DNA of 64,000 nucleotides. It comes from JBAQMG01 sp049302575 (GTDB lineage: Bacteria > Bacillota > Desulfitobacteriia > Desulfitobacteriales > Desulfitobacteriaceae). The notes under the pieces are model-generated. The model searched no databases. It was not told the DNA's origin and worked only from the letters and a program-made list of their open reading frames with translations. The first letter of the stretch is position 1. Each line of letters opens with the position of its first letter. The translations under genes were made by a program, and so were the position numbers. Positions 32,447 through 42,347 of the stretch are shown one piece after another. The stretch spans positions 4,656 to 68,655 of the forward strand of contig JBAQMG010000051.1 of NCBI GenBank assembly GCA_049302575.1, in the 5' to 3' direction.

Positions 32447-32967
32447 TTAAGTTCCTGGATAGTCTACACAGCAGTTTTCATACCACTGAATAACGCAGGC
32501 ATCAATTTGTTAAATGGCAGCTTCATTTAATATCTTAATCAGATCAAGGGGTTCGAGTAAATCAAACGTTCTACGTAGTAGTTTGTTGAGTTCTGTGTCT
32601 CTGGCAACGGCATAGGTTTTAACACCCGAAGGTAATATTTCCCTTCAACGTCTCATACGCAGTCAAGGGCGTCTCAATTTTTCCGCCTACCTCTCTAGTT
32701 GAACGATACGTGATCGGTTTCCATAACTCTTGTTCCCACGCAACTTGAAAATGCTCGCGAACTTCTCTTGATGAAAGACCTATTTTAAGTGGGGAGACCC
32801 AGTAAACCATCCGCTCATCTTGATGTTCCATTAAAAATCGTATATTGCTTGCCGTAGGATAGATCCTGTCCATCAAAAACTCGACAGCACCTTCATCGGC
32901 AATTTTGTGAACGCTGTTATACAAGCCTAGAAGGTAGTCGAATATGACTGTTATTATTTGATCTCAT
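32447..32967 (-). pseudogene. Decayed gene of unknown family
   Basis: A strong GAGGAGGTAGGACT precedes an ATG at 32965-32967, but this frame stops after 16 codons. A second frame carries about 110 codons (VIFDYLLGLYNSVHKIADEG..., with IYPTASNIRFLMEHQDERMV and EQELWKPITYRSTREV), and a third continues with RDTELNKLLRRTFDLL, a stop at 32510 and QIDACVIQWYENCC. The coherent but shifted peptides indicate a frameshifted gene. I do not recognise the family; a transposon or phage origin is possible but unsupported. Confidence 0.55.
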
Positions 32968-33167
32968 AGTCCTACCTCCTCGTCTTTGACAGTATTCTGA
33001 GTTGTATAATATATGTCTCTTGATAGGTTGTTCAGTAACTAAATGGAATTTGTACAATTGTATTATAATTTACTGATTTTTATTTCCATAATGCAGGAAC
33101 AATAAATTGTGCCTAAGTTAATGTATTAAATAGTTCTTTCTGAACAGTCTAAGCCGTTACCTAAAAA

Positions 33168-36100
33168 CTAATACTCCAGCACCTCCCCATTCCAGAAAAG
33201 ATAAACCAGCTTCCCCTTAACCTTCTTTCCTGTCAAATTCTCCAAGGCACGGGCATAATAGCTAATCTGCACCCGATACCTCTCCCTAATCTCATCTACT
33301 TTGCCTGGAGCCACATAATCCGTCTTGTAATCCAGCAAGACAATTCCATCCTTTTCCTCAAAGTAGCAGTCAATAACTCCCTGGATTAGTAGCGTTTCCC
33401 CTTGGTAGGCCTCTCCCTCCAGTTCCTTGTACAATTCCTGGCAAGGTATCCCCATATTAAAGGGTATTTCCCGATTGAGCTTCTCTGCGGATAACATTCT
33501 TCTCCCCAAAGGAGATTCCAGAAACCGCTGGATTTTGTCCACAGCTACACTTTGTGCTTGCTGTTCTGTCAGCAGTGCCTTATCCACCATTTCCGCTATT
33601 TGAGCCTTAAGATCCTGCCGCTTGTAGTCTAGGTGCTGCATCACAAAGTGCAGAATCGTTCCAGCTTCCGCAGCACTTAAACCCTTCTTTTCCTCAAGGA
33701 ACTTTGGTTTCTTGACCAACACGGGCAGTGCATCGGAAAAGGCGCCGTTCTCCTCTAAAAGTTCAGTCTCAAACCGCCTCTTCAACCCGGTTACCGAAAC
33801 CTTGGCAGGCACCTTGGAGGTCTTGGCGTACGGATATTCCCAGCTCAACCTTCTGGCGATTTCTTCTGAGAAATCAGTAACTACCTCAGCAGTATTCTGT
33901 TCTACACATCCATTATGTGCATCTAATTCATCCTGTTCCTCCAATCCAGTCAGCCCAACCAATTTATCAAGTTCAGCCAGCCATTGGCTAAATTCGCTTT
34001 CAGTATATTCTTTCGCGAATTTGCTACTTAAGACATCGCTTTTATTCCATAGCCGGATGCTCCATGATGATGTATCTTCCAGTAAAAATCCACGAAACTC
34101 GCTCTCACTTCCACTTACTCTTCCACATCCGGCACTTTCTCTCAAACTCTCGCAATCTTGATGTCTGAGCAGCGCAGGCCCAAGCCAATCGAGGTATCTG
34201 CCTCCTTTGAGCATTTCATAGGTCGAGAGCTTAGCTTCCGGAACAGCTGCCGACTTCACCCATTTGGCTAAAGCTTTGGGAACATCTCGCACCGCTCCCG
34301 TAATAATCAGCTTTTCCCGAGCCCTTGTCAAAGCGACATATAGTATTCTCATTTCCTCGGACAAGTTTTCTGTTTTGATCTTCTCTCGGATAGCCTGCTT
34401 GGGTACTGAGGGATAGGAAAGCCTCAATCTGTGGTCTACCACATCCGGTCCAAAGCCCAATTCCTGATGCAGCAAAATACTTTTATTCATATCCTGCAGG
34501 TTGAATTTCTTGCCGCAGCCAGACAGAATCACCACCGGAAATTCTAGACCTTTGCTTTTGTGAATGCTCATAATCCGCACCACATTATCATTTTCGCCGA
34601 GGATTTTGGCGCTCCCCAAGTCCCCTTTGCTGCTTTTTAATTTATCGACAAAGTTGATAAAATTAAACAACCCTTTATAGCTGGTTTCTTCAAACTGCCT
34701 TGCTCTTTCAAACAATATCCTCAGATTGGCCTGCCTCTGCTCCCCTGCTGGCATAGCCCCTACTGTTCCGTAATAGCCTGTTTCATTGTAAAGCTGCCAG
34801 AGAAGTTGGTCTGTCGAGAGATATAGTGATAGCTCTCTCCACCTTTGAAGGTCCTTTAAGAATTTTGCAGCCTTTTTTGCACTATCAGAAAGTTTAAATC
34901 TTGAGTCTGCATCAGTGCAACTAAGGCGGTCGCCTTCGCTAAGGTTTGGCGCCAGCCAAGTTTTCTTTAAACCATGACTTTCACTCTGATCCTGACCTCC
35001 TTTTGCTAAGACCTGCAGTGCCTTATAGAGTGCTGCTTTCCGATCTGTTAAGCGCAGTTCCACCAATTCATCCGTCGAAAAGGAAACTATCGGAGATCTA
35101 AGCACCGACAACAAAGGAATATCTTGGAGTGGGTTATCAATAATTTGCAACAGGGACAACATCACTTGTATTTCTGAGGTTTTAAAGAAGCCGAGTCCCG
35201 TATCGGCAAACGCCGGAATCCCCTGAATCGCCAATTCTTCCATAAAGGTATCCGACCATTTCCTAGTCGTACGCAACAGGATCACAATATCGCGATATTC
35301 TACCTTCCGATATTCCTTTTTTTCTTTATCAAAGACGCAAAACATTTTCCCCTGCTCATCCGATTGCCTAAGCTCCCAGATTCGTTTGGCAACAAGCCGT
35401 GCTTCGCATTGGATACTATCCAACATTTCCTCTTCATCCAGCGCTTCTTCAATAAATTCTTGTTCTTCACTTAAGGGCTCTTCTAGGGTATTAAGCTCAC
35501 CGCTACTCCCTGTTTGAATTAGATGAAACTCGGTTTTTCCTCCGACAACGAGCGTTTCCATCTCACAATCTGCGAAAATCGCTCCCGGATTCAACGCTTC
35601 AAGGTCGGTATAATCTAGTTCTCCCACACTCACTGACATGATCTGCTTGAAGATGAAGTTAACCGCAGCCACTATTTCTTTACGACTTCTATAGTTTTTG
35701 AACAAGAGAATTTTTCGATAGGGCTCTCCTTGTTCCGAGGAATAACGAGTGTATTTATCAAGAAATAGTTCGGGCTTGGCTTGTCTGAACCTGTAAATAC
35801 TCTGCTTAACATCTCCTACCAGGAACATATTAGGTCGATCTGGTTCTGCCTTGGAAATCAGCTTGATCATAATTTCCTGAACCAGATTGCTGTCCTGGTA
35901 CTCGTCCACGAAAATTTCTGTAAAGCGTGCTCTATAGTCTAGAGCGACCTTGGAGGGTCTAACCTCTCCCTGATCATCCTCTTCGGAGAGTATTTCCAAA
36001 CAGAAGTGTTCTAGATCATTAAAATCAACCACTGATTTCTTACTTTTCTTGCTAGCGTATCTTTCGCCAAAATCTAACACCAGCCTGACTAGGCACTTCA

Positions 36101-37175
36101 ACATGGGGTACATGACTTGCAGATCCTGGAAGGTTTCAGCGGAATCTGTCGAAATCAGCTTTTCTTTGAGGATCTTAAGCCGAGCTTTCACGTCATCTCT
36201 GATTTTTTTCACTATCTCTTGCTTTTCTTTATCAGCTTCCTTCCCAGCTACTGGCAAACGGCTGAATTCAAAGCTTTGCAGCACTCCAAACACCCTATCC
36301 CAAGTTGCCCTAAGTTCAGCTGAGCAAACCTTCAATAGGGCTTCCAAGTTGGACAAATCCTCACAGAAAACGGGGAGATATTTCTCAAGTCCCACAGCAA
36401 ACTGCACAATTCCGACCGCCCTGCTCATCCTATCTTTCAAACCCTCAACCTCACGCCGAACAGACTGCAGCAACACCTGCCCCCAAGGGGTTTCGCCAAA
36501 ATCCAGCCCTGTAGGGGCCCTAAAATCTTCAAGCATTTTATGAAGCCATTTTTCCGGCCAGGGACTACTTTGGATAAAGCGATACAAGTTCAGCACGATG
36601 TCCTGTAGGGCTTGGTCATCTCTGTTCCCACCATAGCACTCCAATAACTCTAAGAACTCCGAAGTTTCAGATTTTTTCTCGTTCTCTTTTTCATCTTCAT
36701 CTTCATCATCATTTTTATTTTCATTCTCGTATTGGTCTTCGAACAACTCCTTCAAAACCTCCAGCTTCATTAAGGCAGCTTCGGTTTCATCCGTAATTCG
36801 GAAACCAGGATCGATATTGATACTTTGAAAATTCCTGCGGATCACTTCTAGACAAAAGGAATGGATGGTGATGATACTGGCTTTATTTAATAAGGTCAAC
36901 TGCCTTTGAATAGTTTTGGAATCGGGATTTTTCTCTAAGACTGCCGTGAACGCTTCGCCAATCCTCTCCCTCATTTCAGTGGCAGCGGCATTTGTGAAGG
37001 TCACGACCAGCAAGCTGTCTATGTCAACAGGCTTCACTGGATCCGTAATTTTCCGGATAATTCTTTCCACCAGCACCGCTGTTTTACCTGCACCTGCTGC
37101 TGCGGCAACCAGAAGTGTACAATCTTTTTCAGTAATGGCCTCCCATTGTTCCTTCGTCCAATTAGTTTCGGCCAT
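33168..37175 (-). CDS. addA: ATP-dependent helicase/nuclease subunit A (AddA)
   Basis: A 1335-residue UvrD-type helicase with C-terminal nuclease. Walker A AAAGAGKTAVLVERI lies near residue 24, VVTFTNAAATEMRERIG near 57, FVDEYQDSN near 425, GDVKQSIYRFRQA near 455, SIHKSKGLEFPVVILSG near 880, and VALTRAREKLIITG near 955. The nuclease motif LLIQGVIDCYFEEKDGIVLLDYKTD is near the C-terminus. AddAB processes double-strand breaks for RecA loading. Odd: a low-complexity acidic insert (ENENKNDDEDEDEKENEKK) near residues 150-170. The start overlaps the addB stop. Confidence 0.97.
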   Translation of the reverse strand: MAETNWTKEQWEAITEKDCTLLVAAAAGAGKTAVLVERIIRKITDPVKPVDIDSLLVVTFTNAAATEMRERIGEAFTAVLEKNPDSKTIQRQLTLLNKASIITIHSFCLEVIRRNFQSINIDPGFRITDETEAALMKLEVLKELFEDQYENENKNDDEDEDEKENEKKSETSEFLELLECYGGNRDDQALQDIVLNLYRFIQSSPWPEKWLHKMLEDFRAPTGLDFGETPWGQVLLQSVRREVEGLKDRMSRAVGIVQFAVGLEKYLPVFCEDLSNLEALLKVCSAELRATWDRVFGVLQSFEFSRLPVAGKEADKEKQEIVKKIRDDVKARLKILKEKLISTDSAETFQDLQVMYPMLKCLVRLVLDFGERYASKKSKKSVVDFNDLEHFCLEILSEEDDQGEVRPSKVALDYRARFTEIFVDEYQDSNLVQEIMIKLISKAEPDRPNMFLVGDVKQSIYRFRQAKPELFLDKYTRYSSEQGEPYRKILLFKNYRSRKEIVAAVNFIFKQIMSVSVGELDYTDLEALNPGAIFADCEMETLVVGGKTEFHLIQTGSSGELNTLEEPLSEEQEFIEEALDEEEMLDSIQCEARLVAKRIWELRQSDEQGKMFCVFDKEKKEYRKVEYRDIVILLRTTRKWSDTFMEELAIQGIPAFADTGLGFFKTSEIQVMLSLLQIIDNPLQDIPLLSVLRSPIVSFSTDELVELRLTDRKAALYKALQVLAKGGQDQSESHGLKKTWLAPNLSEGDRLSCTDADSRFKLSDSAKKAAKFLKDLQRWRELSLYLSTDQLLWQLYNETGYYGTVGAMPAGEQRQANLRILFERARQFEETSYKGLFNFINFVDKLKSSKGDLGSAKILGENDNVVRIMSIHKSKGLEFPVVILSGCGKKFNLQDMNKSILLHQELGFGPDVVDHRLRLSYPSVPKQAIREKIKTENLSEEMRILYVALTRAREKLIITGAVRDVPKALAKWVKSAAVPEAKLSTYEMLKGGRYLDWLGPALLRHQDCESLRESAGCGRVSGSESEFRGFLLEDTSSWSIRLWNKSDVLSSKFAKEYTESEFSQWLAELDKLVGLTGLEEQDELDAHNGCVEQNTAEVVTDFSEEIARRLSWEYPYAKTSKVPAKVSVTGLKRRFETELLEENGAFSDALPVLVKKPKFLEEKKGLSAAEAGTILHFVMQHLDYKRQDLKAQIAEMVDKALLTEQQAQSVAVDKIQRFLESPLGRRMLSAEKLNREIPFNMGIPCQELYKELEGEAYQGETLLIQGVIDCYFEEKDGIVLLDYKTDYVAPGKVDEIRERYRVQISYYARALENLTGKKVKGKLVYLFWNGEVLEY

Positions 37176-40100
37176 TATTGCTCACCTTCCTTTTCCGTAG
37201 AGGATTCCGCCAACAAGCCCCAGACCTCTTCGTCCTCTCGATCATAAAGTGTTTTGAACGTGTTCTCTTCCCTGGCAGTATCAAACTGACAGACTGCAGA
37301 AAAGCCGCAATAGGTGCAGGGGGTGGTTGCTTTTTTCTTGTACGGTTTTATAGCAACATTACCTCTCATGATTTCCACACACAAGCCCTTTAGAAGCTTA
37401 CTAACATAGGTGCGCAGCAGCTTGAACTGCTCTAGGGAGGCTGCCGAGGATTTGCCCAAAACCTCTCCCTTTTTGATTCTTGCTGGAATAATCAGTGAAA
37501 CCCCTTCAATCAGGTGATCCATCTCTCTGATCAGCTTCACATCAGCCAAGAGCAAGCCTTTCATTTTAAGCTGCTTCATGATCGCCATTTCAATTTCTGC
37601 CTCGCTAATTTTACCCTGCTCTTTGACCATCGGATCATCAATTCGGAAATACAATACTCCTCCTGGAAGTACAGGCGGGGTGATATCCAGCCCGCTGTTT
37701 TGCCAAAGGGCATCAAGGTAGGTTATTAACTGAACCTGAAGACCGTAGTAGACATCCGACAGCTTGAAATCCTTATTACCAGATTTATAGTCAATAATCC
37801 GCAGGTAGGTGCCTTCTGCTGTTTTCAAGGCATCCACCCTGTCAATCCTGCCTGTCAAATGGATCTTCTCCCCAGTTTCTAGCTCAATGATGATGGGAGG
37901 GAATTTGCCACCGTCAGCAAAGTCCATTTCATAGCCTATGGGATTGAAGCTGCTACGTCGGATATGTTCGGCAATCAACCAAACTGCTCTGGAAATGACC
38001 CTCTTCAACCTCAAAGTAAGGGCAGTATATCTTTTAGAGCCAGTCAAACCTGAACCCTGCATCTTTTCCAGCATTTCATCCATAATTTCCGAAACTTTTG
38101 CGCTACACCATTCCCTAGCAAATTCCCTCCAAGAAAGGTTTTGTTCAACAACCTGCTCTGAGAACCTTTCAATCACGGCATGCATCAAAGTACCTACGTC
38201 GGGCGGACTCAATCGGTATATTTTTCGTTCCTTGGCACCCAAACCATACTGAACATAATAAGCAAACGGACAAGCGGTATACTTCTCCAGCCTTGAGACG
38301 CTGGAATAGGCAGGTTCTCCATAAAGTGCAGTAACTTTAGCCTTACTGACCGGTAGAGCAAGATTTTTATACCGGAAAGCTGCGCGTGTAGATTCACATT
38401 TGGCTTGCCAAGCCTCCTGGGTGGCAAACCACTGGTACACGCCCTGCCACAAAGGTCGGAGGTCCTTGCCCTCTGCTTTCTGCCGAAAGGCAGACACCAT
38501 TTGTTTAAAGGTCGGATTTTTTCCAGTAACAAGTTCCATTTCAGCCTGATCCGATTCAGGTTTTAAAATATTGCTGGCTTCGCTAATGGCCGGAAACAAC
38601 TTCCGCAGCCTCGCTATGATCATCGACGGTCGTAGGGTTCGTCCTTCCTGATCTGCGATAGGCCAGCTTAAACGAAGGTAGTTTCCTGCAGTTGTCAACG
38701 CCCTGTAGACCAGATATTGTTCGTCAAAGGCTTTGGTTCTGGTATCACTGGCTAACTCAACCCCGGCCTGGTTCAGAGTTGCTCTGTCCAGATCGGACAG
38801 GATGCCTTCTTCCGCTGTCGAAGCAGGAAATACCCCATCATTCGTGCCCAAGATATATAACGCTTTAACCTCATGACTTTTGGAACGCTCCACACTCCCT
38901 ATCAACACCTGATCAAGCGAAGCGGGAATCAGCCCCACCTTATACTCTCCAAGACCTATCTTTAAGATATTAGAAAACCTTTCTAGGCCAAAGGTTTCCT
39001 CTCCCATAACCTCCACCGTCTGGTCAAAGACTTCCATGACAATATTCCAGACTTGTGAGGCTTCATTAGCCAAGTTTAGCTGTCCGCTTTTTCGGAATTG
39101 CTCAATCGTGGCTTCTATTCTCTCGGGTACTCCAAGAGCGCCAAGAAAATCATACAAGGCTGTGCATATTTCGGCGGCTTTCCTTCTACCTTTTGTTTGC
39201 TTACGGAATTTTAGGAGGGGTTCGGAAATAGCAGCTCTGACTCGATTGATTTCCTCTAGCGCGCTTTTTAGACCGCCAGAATCTCTTCCATCGGGAATCA
39301 GACCAGGGCTCATAGTCCAGTCCTGCTCATTCGTCCAGCGGCTGCCTCGAATACCACAAGCCAGAACATAGTTTTCCAGCTGATCGATACTGCTCCGCTC
39401 AACACCCGTAAGTCCTGTTTTCAAGTAGAGAAAAACGGCTTCATAAGACCAGTTCTCCTTGAAGATATCCAGCATAGACAGCAACAGCCGAACTAGGGGA
39501 TGATTGGTAATATCAATTTTTTGATCAATAAAATAGGGAATTTCGTAGTCGGCGAAGATCACCTCAATCAGCCTCTCATAGGCCGCAAGATTTCTTACCA
39601 TCAGAGCCATGTCACGATAGCGCATTCCCTTGTCTCTGCAGAGGCGAACCATATCCCTAGCAGCGGCTTCAATTTCCGAAAAGATATTGACTGAGGAAAA
39701 CAAGGAAATATCCTGGGTATTTGCTCGATAGATTCTGTAGGGATAGGCGCTCAGATTACGTTCAAGGTGAGCAAGCTCCGCATTAGTTTTGAACCGGAAC
39801 AAGGGTTCTTCAGCTAAAACAACTGCAGGTTCAACCTCAATGTTTAATTCTTGGGCAATTCTTTTGAGTTTCCTGTAGGCCGCCTTCACCGCAGAAAATA
39901 CATCAGTTCCGTCAGAAGGTCTACCATCAGAAGGTCTCTCTCCTTCCAGACAATCGGTACACAAGCTGATATTAACCCGTACTGCCGTTTGTAAGAGCTT
40001 GGCAACCACTTGGTATTCCTGTGGGGTAAAACCCGCAAAACCGTCAATCCAGATTTCCGCACCCTCATACATGGTCGTCAAGTTTAACTTTTCCGAAGCT

Positions 40101-40648
40101 AAGGTCAGATCATCATCCGAATCACTGTATCTCTCTACCAGGATCTTCTCAAAAGCAGTAAAGATGGAATTTAGCTCCAGCAACTTTTCCTTTAAAGGAT
40201 TATCTTCCGCAAAGCCTTGACTGACCTGCACCAAATCTTCAGGAGTTATATTGTAACATTTGAATTCAGTAAATAAACTGGTTAAGGTTTTGACAAAGCC
40301 TTGGCGATCAGCAGATTTGGCAAACACCTTCAGATTGCCCTTCATTTTGTCCAAAATCCTGTAAATAATCATGGATTTACCTGCTGAATGAAGGTGGGGA
40401 TAAGTGATACCCCCTACCTCGTTGAAGATCCTAAAAGCCATCCGTCGGAAACTCAACACTTCGGTTTTGAGAATCCCTCTGGTATCTAGCACGGTAATCA
40501 GATCCCTTTCCGCTTGAAAGGTGAATTGTTCTGGGACGAGCAGGATCAAAGGGTGTGCCACGCCACTGGTGATTTTTGTTTTAAGTTCATTCAGGCAAAA
40601 GCGCGTTTTACCGCTCCCCGCTCTGCCGTAGATAAATCTCAAACTCAT
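37175..40648 (-). CDS. addB: ATP-dependent nuclease subunit B (AddB)
   Basis: About 1157 residues. The N-terminal P-loop FIYGRAGSGKTRFCLNEL and the helicase-like body are followed by the nuclease domain, DRVDALKTAEGTYLRIIDYKSG near 965, and the 4Fe-4S cysteines, with C-terminal CTYCGFSAVC and an upstream Cys near CPFAYYVQYGLG. A small tandem duplication, RPSDGRPSDG, sits near residue 240. The ATG at 40648 has GGAG 8 bases upstream; a GTG 9 bases earlier is in frame. It overlaps addA by a single TAATG. Confidence 0.97.
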   Translation of the reverse strand: MSLRFIYGRAGSGKTRFCLNELKTKITSGVAHPLILLVPEQFTFQAERDLITVLDTRGILKTEVLSFRRMAFRIFNEVGGITYPHLHSAGKSMIIYRILDKMKGNLKVFAKSADRQGFVKTLTSLFTEFKCYNITPEDLVQVSQGFAEDNPLKEKLLELNSIFTAFEKILVERYSDSDDDLTLASEKLNLTTMYEGAEIWIDGFAGFTPQEYQVVAKLLQTAVRVNISLCTDCLEGERPSDGRPSDGTDVFSAVKAAYRKLKRIAQELNIEVEPAVVLAEEPLFRFKTNAELAHLERNLSAYPYRIYRANTQDISLFSSVNIFSEIEAAARDMVRLCRDKGMRYRDMALMVRNLAAYERLIEVIFADYEIPYFIDQKIDITNHPLVRLLLSMLDIFKENWSYEAVFLYLKTGLTGVERSSIDQLENYVLACGIRGSRWTNEQDWTMSPGLIPDGRDSGGLKSALEEINRVRAAISEPLLKFRKQTKGRRKAAEICTALYDFLGALGVPERIEATIEQFRKSGQLNLANEASQVWNIVMEVFDQTVEVMGEETFGLERFSNILKIGLGEYKVGLIPASLDQVLIGSVERSKSHEVKALYILGTNDGVFPASTAEEGILSDLDRATLNQAGVELASDTRTKAFDEQYLVYRALTTAGNYLRLSWPIADQEGRTLRPSMIIARLRKLFPAISEASNILKPESDQAEMELVTGKNPTFKQMVSAFRQKAEGKDLRPLWQGVYQWFATQEAWQAKCESTRAAFRYKNLALPVSKAKVTALYGEPAYSSVSRLEKYTACPFAYYVQYGLGAKERKIYRLSPPDVGTLMHAVIERFSEQVVEQNLSWREFAREWCSAKVSEIMDEMLEKMQGSGLTGSKRYTALTLRLKRVISRAVWLIAEHIRRSSFNPIGYEMDFADGGKFPPIIIELETGEKIHLTGRIDRVDALKTAEGTYLRIIDYKSGNKDFKLSDVYYGLQVQLITYLDALWQNSGLDITPPVLPGGVLYFRIDDPMVKEQGKISEAEIEMAIMKQLKMKGLLLADVKLIREMDHLIEGVSLIIPARIKKGEVLGKSSAASLEQFKLLRTYVSKLLKGLCVEIMRGNVAIKPYKKKATTPCTYCGFSAVCQFDTAREENTFKTLYDREDEEVWGLLAESSTEKEGEQ

Positions 40649-40678
40649 ACAGTTCACTCCAAATTAGATTTTCTTTCG

Positions 40679-40699
40679 AAATTATGAATTATGCATTGT
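40679..40699. repeat. ATTATGAATTATGCATT repeat at 3' end of the ABC permease gene
   Basis: The exact 17-mer at 40681-40697, in the same orientation as at 6201 and 8181, covers the end of the permease gene and encodes its Met-His-Asn-Ser tail and stop. Confidence 0.75.
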
Positions 40700-41452
40700 T
40701 TCGTCTCGCATTGCTAATTGTGCTTGTTCCGTGAAATATCGGCGATAACCCATTAATACAACAATTAAGCTAGCAATCGCCGTCGCTCCAGTCAGCATAA
40801 ATTGTACCAGTATTTGATAACGAACAGCTAGGATGGGATCCGCTCCAGCTAAAATCTGTCCAGTCATCATCCCTGGCAATTGAACTAGTCCGACTGTTTT
40901 CATGGAATCAATCATGGGGATCATTCCAGCCCTTACAGCTGCTTTAACCACGGGAAAAGCAGCTGTTTTCGGGCTAGCTCCCAAAGACAAGGCAAGTTCC
41001 ACTTCCCCACGCCGTAATTTCATCTCAGAATGTAAACGGTTTAAGGTTACACTACTGGAAACCATGCAGTTACCAACAATCATTCCGCTCAAGGGAATAA
41101 TGTATTGTGGAGTTGCCGGTATGATATGTAAAATTAGCAAAAGACTCAGAGTAACAACTTCACTTACTGTAATACCGCTTAAAACTATCCAATGTACTTT
41201 AGAAATACCCCGTCCGCGTGAAGCAGCATTTTGCGTGGCGACGCCGATCATTAAAATCAGCATTAAAAAAATATAGAGGGCATGTTGCTGAGCAAAAACA
41301 TAGGAAAGAATATAGCCTACAATGGTTAGTTGAATGAGAGCTCGGATAACACCGATAGCTAAATCTTTTTCTAAACCTAGTTCCTGATAACGAGCTATTA
41401 TTGAGGCTACCCCAACAAACCCTAACGAAAAACTTAAAGCTAACCAAGTCAT
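40682..41452 (-). CDS. UPF0014/FetB-type ABC transporter permease
   Basis: A 256-residue membrane protein with about seven helices. GVIRALIQLTIVGYILSYVFAQQ, GMIVGNCMVSSSVTLNRL and VQLPGMMTGQILAGADPILAVRYQILVQFMLTG are characteristic of the UPF0014 family (E. coli FetB, YbbM), associated with iron export or homeostasis and oxidative stress. It overlaps the ATPase gene by 4 bases, so the two form one transporter. Its last residues, TMHNS, come from the intergenic repeat. Confidence 0.9.
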   Translation of the reverse strand: MTWLALSFSLGFVGVASIIARYQELGLEKDLAIGVIRALIQLTIVGYILSYVFAQQHALYIFLMLILMIGVATQNAASRGRGISKVHWIVLSGITVSEVVTLSLLLILHIIPATPQYIIPLSGMIVGNCMVSSSVTLNRLHSEMKLRRGEVELALSLGASPKTAAFPVVKAAVRAGMIPMIDSMKTVGLVQLPGMMTGQILAGADPILAVRYQILVQFMLTGATAIASLIVVLMGYRRYFTEQAQLAMRDETMHNS

Positions 41453-42306
41453 TTGACTTCCCCCAATCCACCATTCAGGAAGGCTTTTGCTTCAGGAGAT
41501 TTTGGGTTAGAGAAAAATTCCTTTGCCTCAGCTTGTTCAACAATTCGACCATGATGGATTAGACTTACAGTTTGAGCAAGACGCTGAGCCTGTCTAAGAT
41601 CATGAGTCACCCAAACTACAGAAAGCTTTTGCTGAACACACTGCTTCTTAATCAATTCTTCAATGATTTGGCCCGCTTCCGAATCCAGAGCTGAAGTTGG
41701 CTCGTCAAGCAAAAGAATTTCCGGTTCATTTGCTAAAGTTCTCGCAAAGGCTAAGCGTTGTTGCTGCCCACCCGAGAGTGTATTAGGATCACGTTTTAGC
41801 AGAGCAGGCTCCAAGCCAACCATCAATAAATAGTCTTCTTGAAGCGCTAATAATTCGCTTTCATTTTCCGCGTTTGACTTTAGGAGACCTTTTATAATTA
41901 AAGCACTTCGGTCAATCAAGCGTGAAATTCGGGATCCCGTTGACTTTGAAGGTAAGAAACTCGACCTCTGTTTGCTCCACAAACGTGGGCCATAAAGCAA
42001 ATTATCACCTACTGTCCCTGTGAAGAAAATCGGCTTTTGGAGCACAAGACCGACACGTCGACGTAATTCTAAGACATTAATCAACTTAATGTCTTGATCA
42101 TCTAACATAATTCGACCATTTTCGATCTCACGTAAACGATTCAAGGCGTATAATAAACTGCTTTTACCGCCCCCCGAGGGGCCAAGCAAGGCATGAATTG
42201 TCCCTGCTTCCAGTTTTAAGGAAATATCTTCAAAAAGTATTGTTCGTTCTGATTCACTTCCTACACTTAGCGAGATATTTTGAACTAGCAATTTAGAAAT
42301 CGGCAA
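41449..42306 (-). CDS. ABC transporter ATP-binding protein (FetA-like)
   Basis: About 285 residues. Walker A is GPSGGGKSSLLYAL, the Q-loop is VLQKPIFF, the signature is NTLSGGQQQRLAFARTLA and Walker B is ILLLDEPTSALD, with an H-loop His in VTHDLRQ. About 55 extra residues (LWSKQRSSFLPSKSTGSRIS and after) lie between Q-loop and signature, longer than usual. The upstream ATG (42315) is immediately next to AAAAAAGG, so the TTG at 42306 has the better spacing. The start is therefore uncertain by three codons. Confidence 0.88.
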   Translation of the reverse strand: MPISKLLVQNISLSVGSESERTILFEDISLKLEAGTIHALLGPSGGGKSSLLYALNRLREIENGRIMLDDQDIKLINVLELRRRVGLVLQKPIFFTGTVGDNLLYGPRLWSKQRSSFLPSKSTGSRISRLIDRSALIIKGLLKSNAENESELLALQEDYLLMVGLEPALLKRDPNTLSGGQQQRLAFARTLANEPEILLLDEPTSALDSEAGQIIEELIKKQCVQQKLSVVWVTHDLRQAQRLAQTVSLIHHGRIVEQAEAKEFFSNPKSPEAKAFLNGGLGEVK

Positions 42307-42347
42307 GTAAAACATCCTTTTTTAAAAGTCTTTAAAGCATCATTGAA

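Noticed and set aside
33712..36543. Long plus-strand ORFs (149 and 164 codons) opposite addA
   Set aside because: They lie antisense to clear AddA motifs, have Ser/Leu-rich composition typical of antisense frames and no ribosome binding site.
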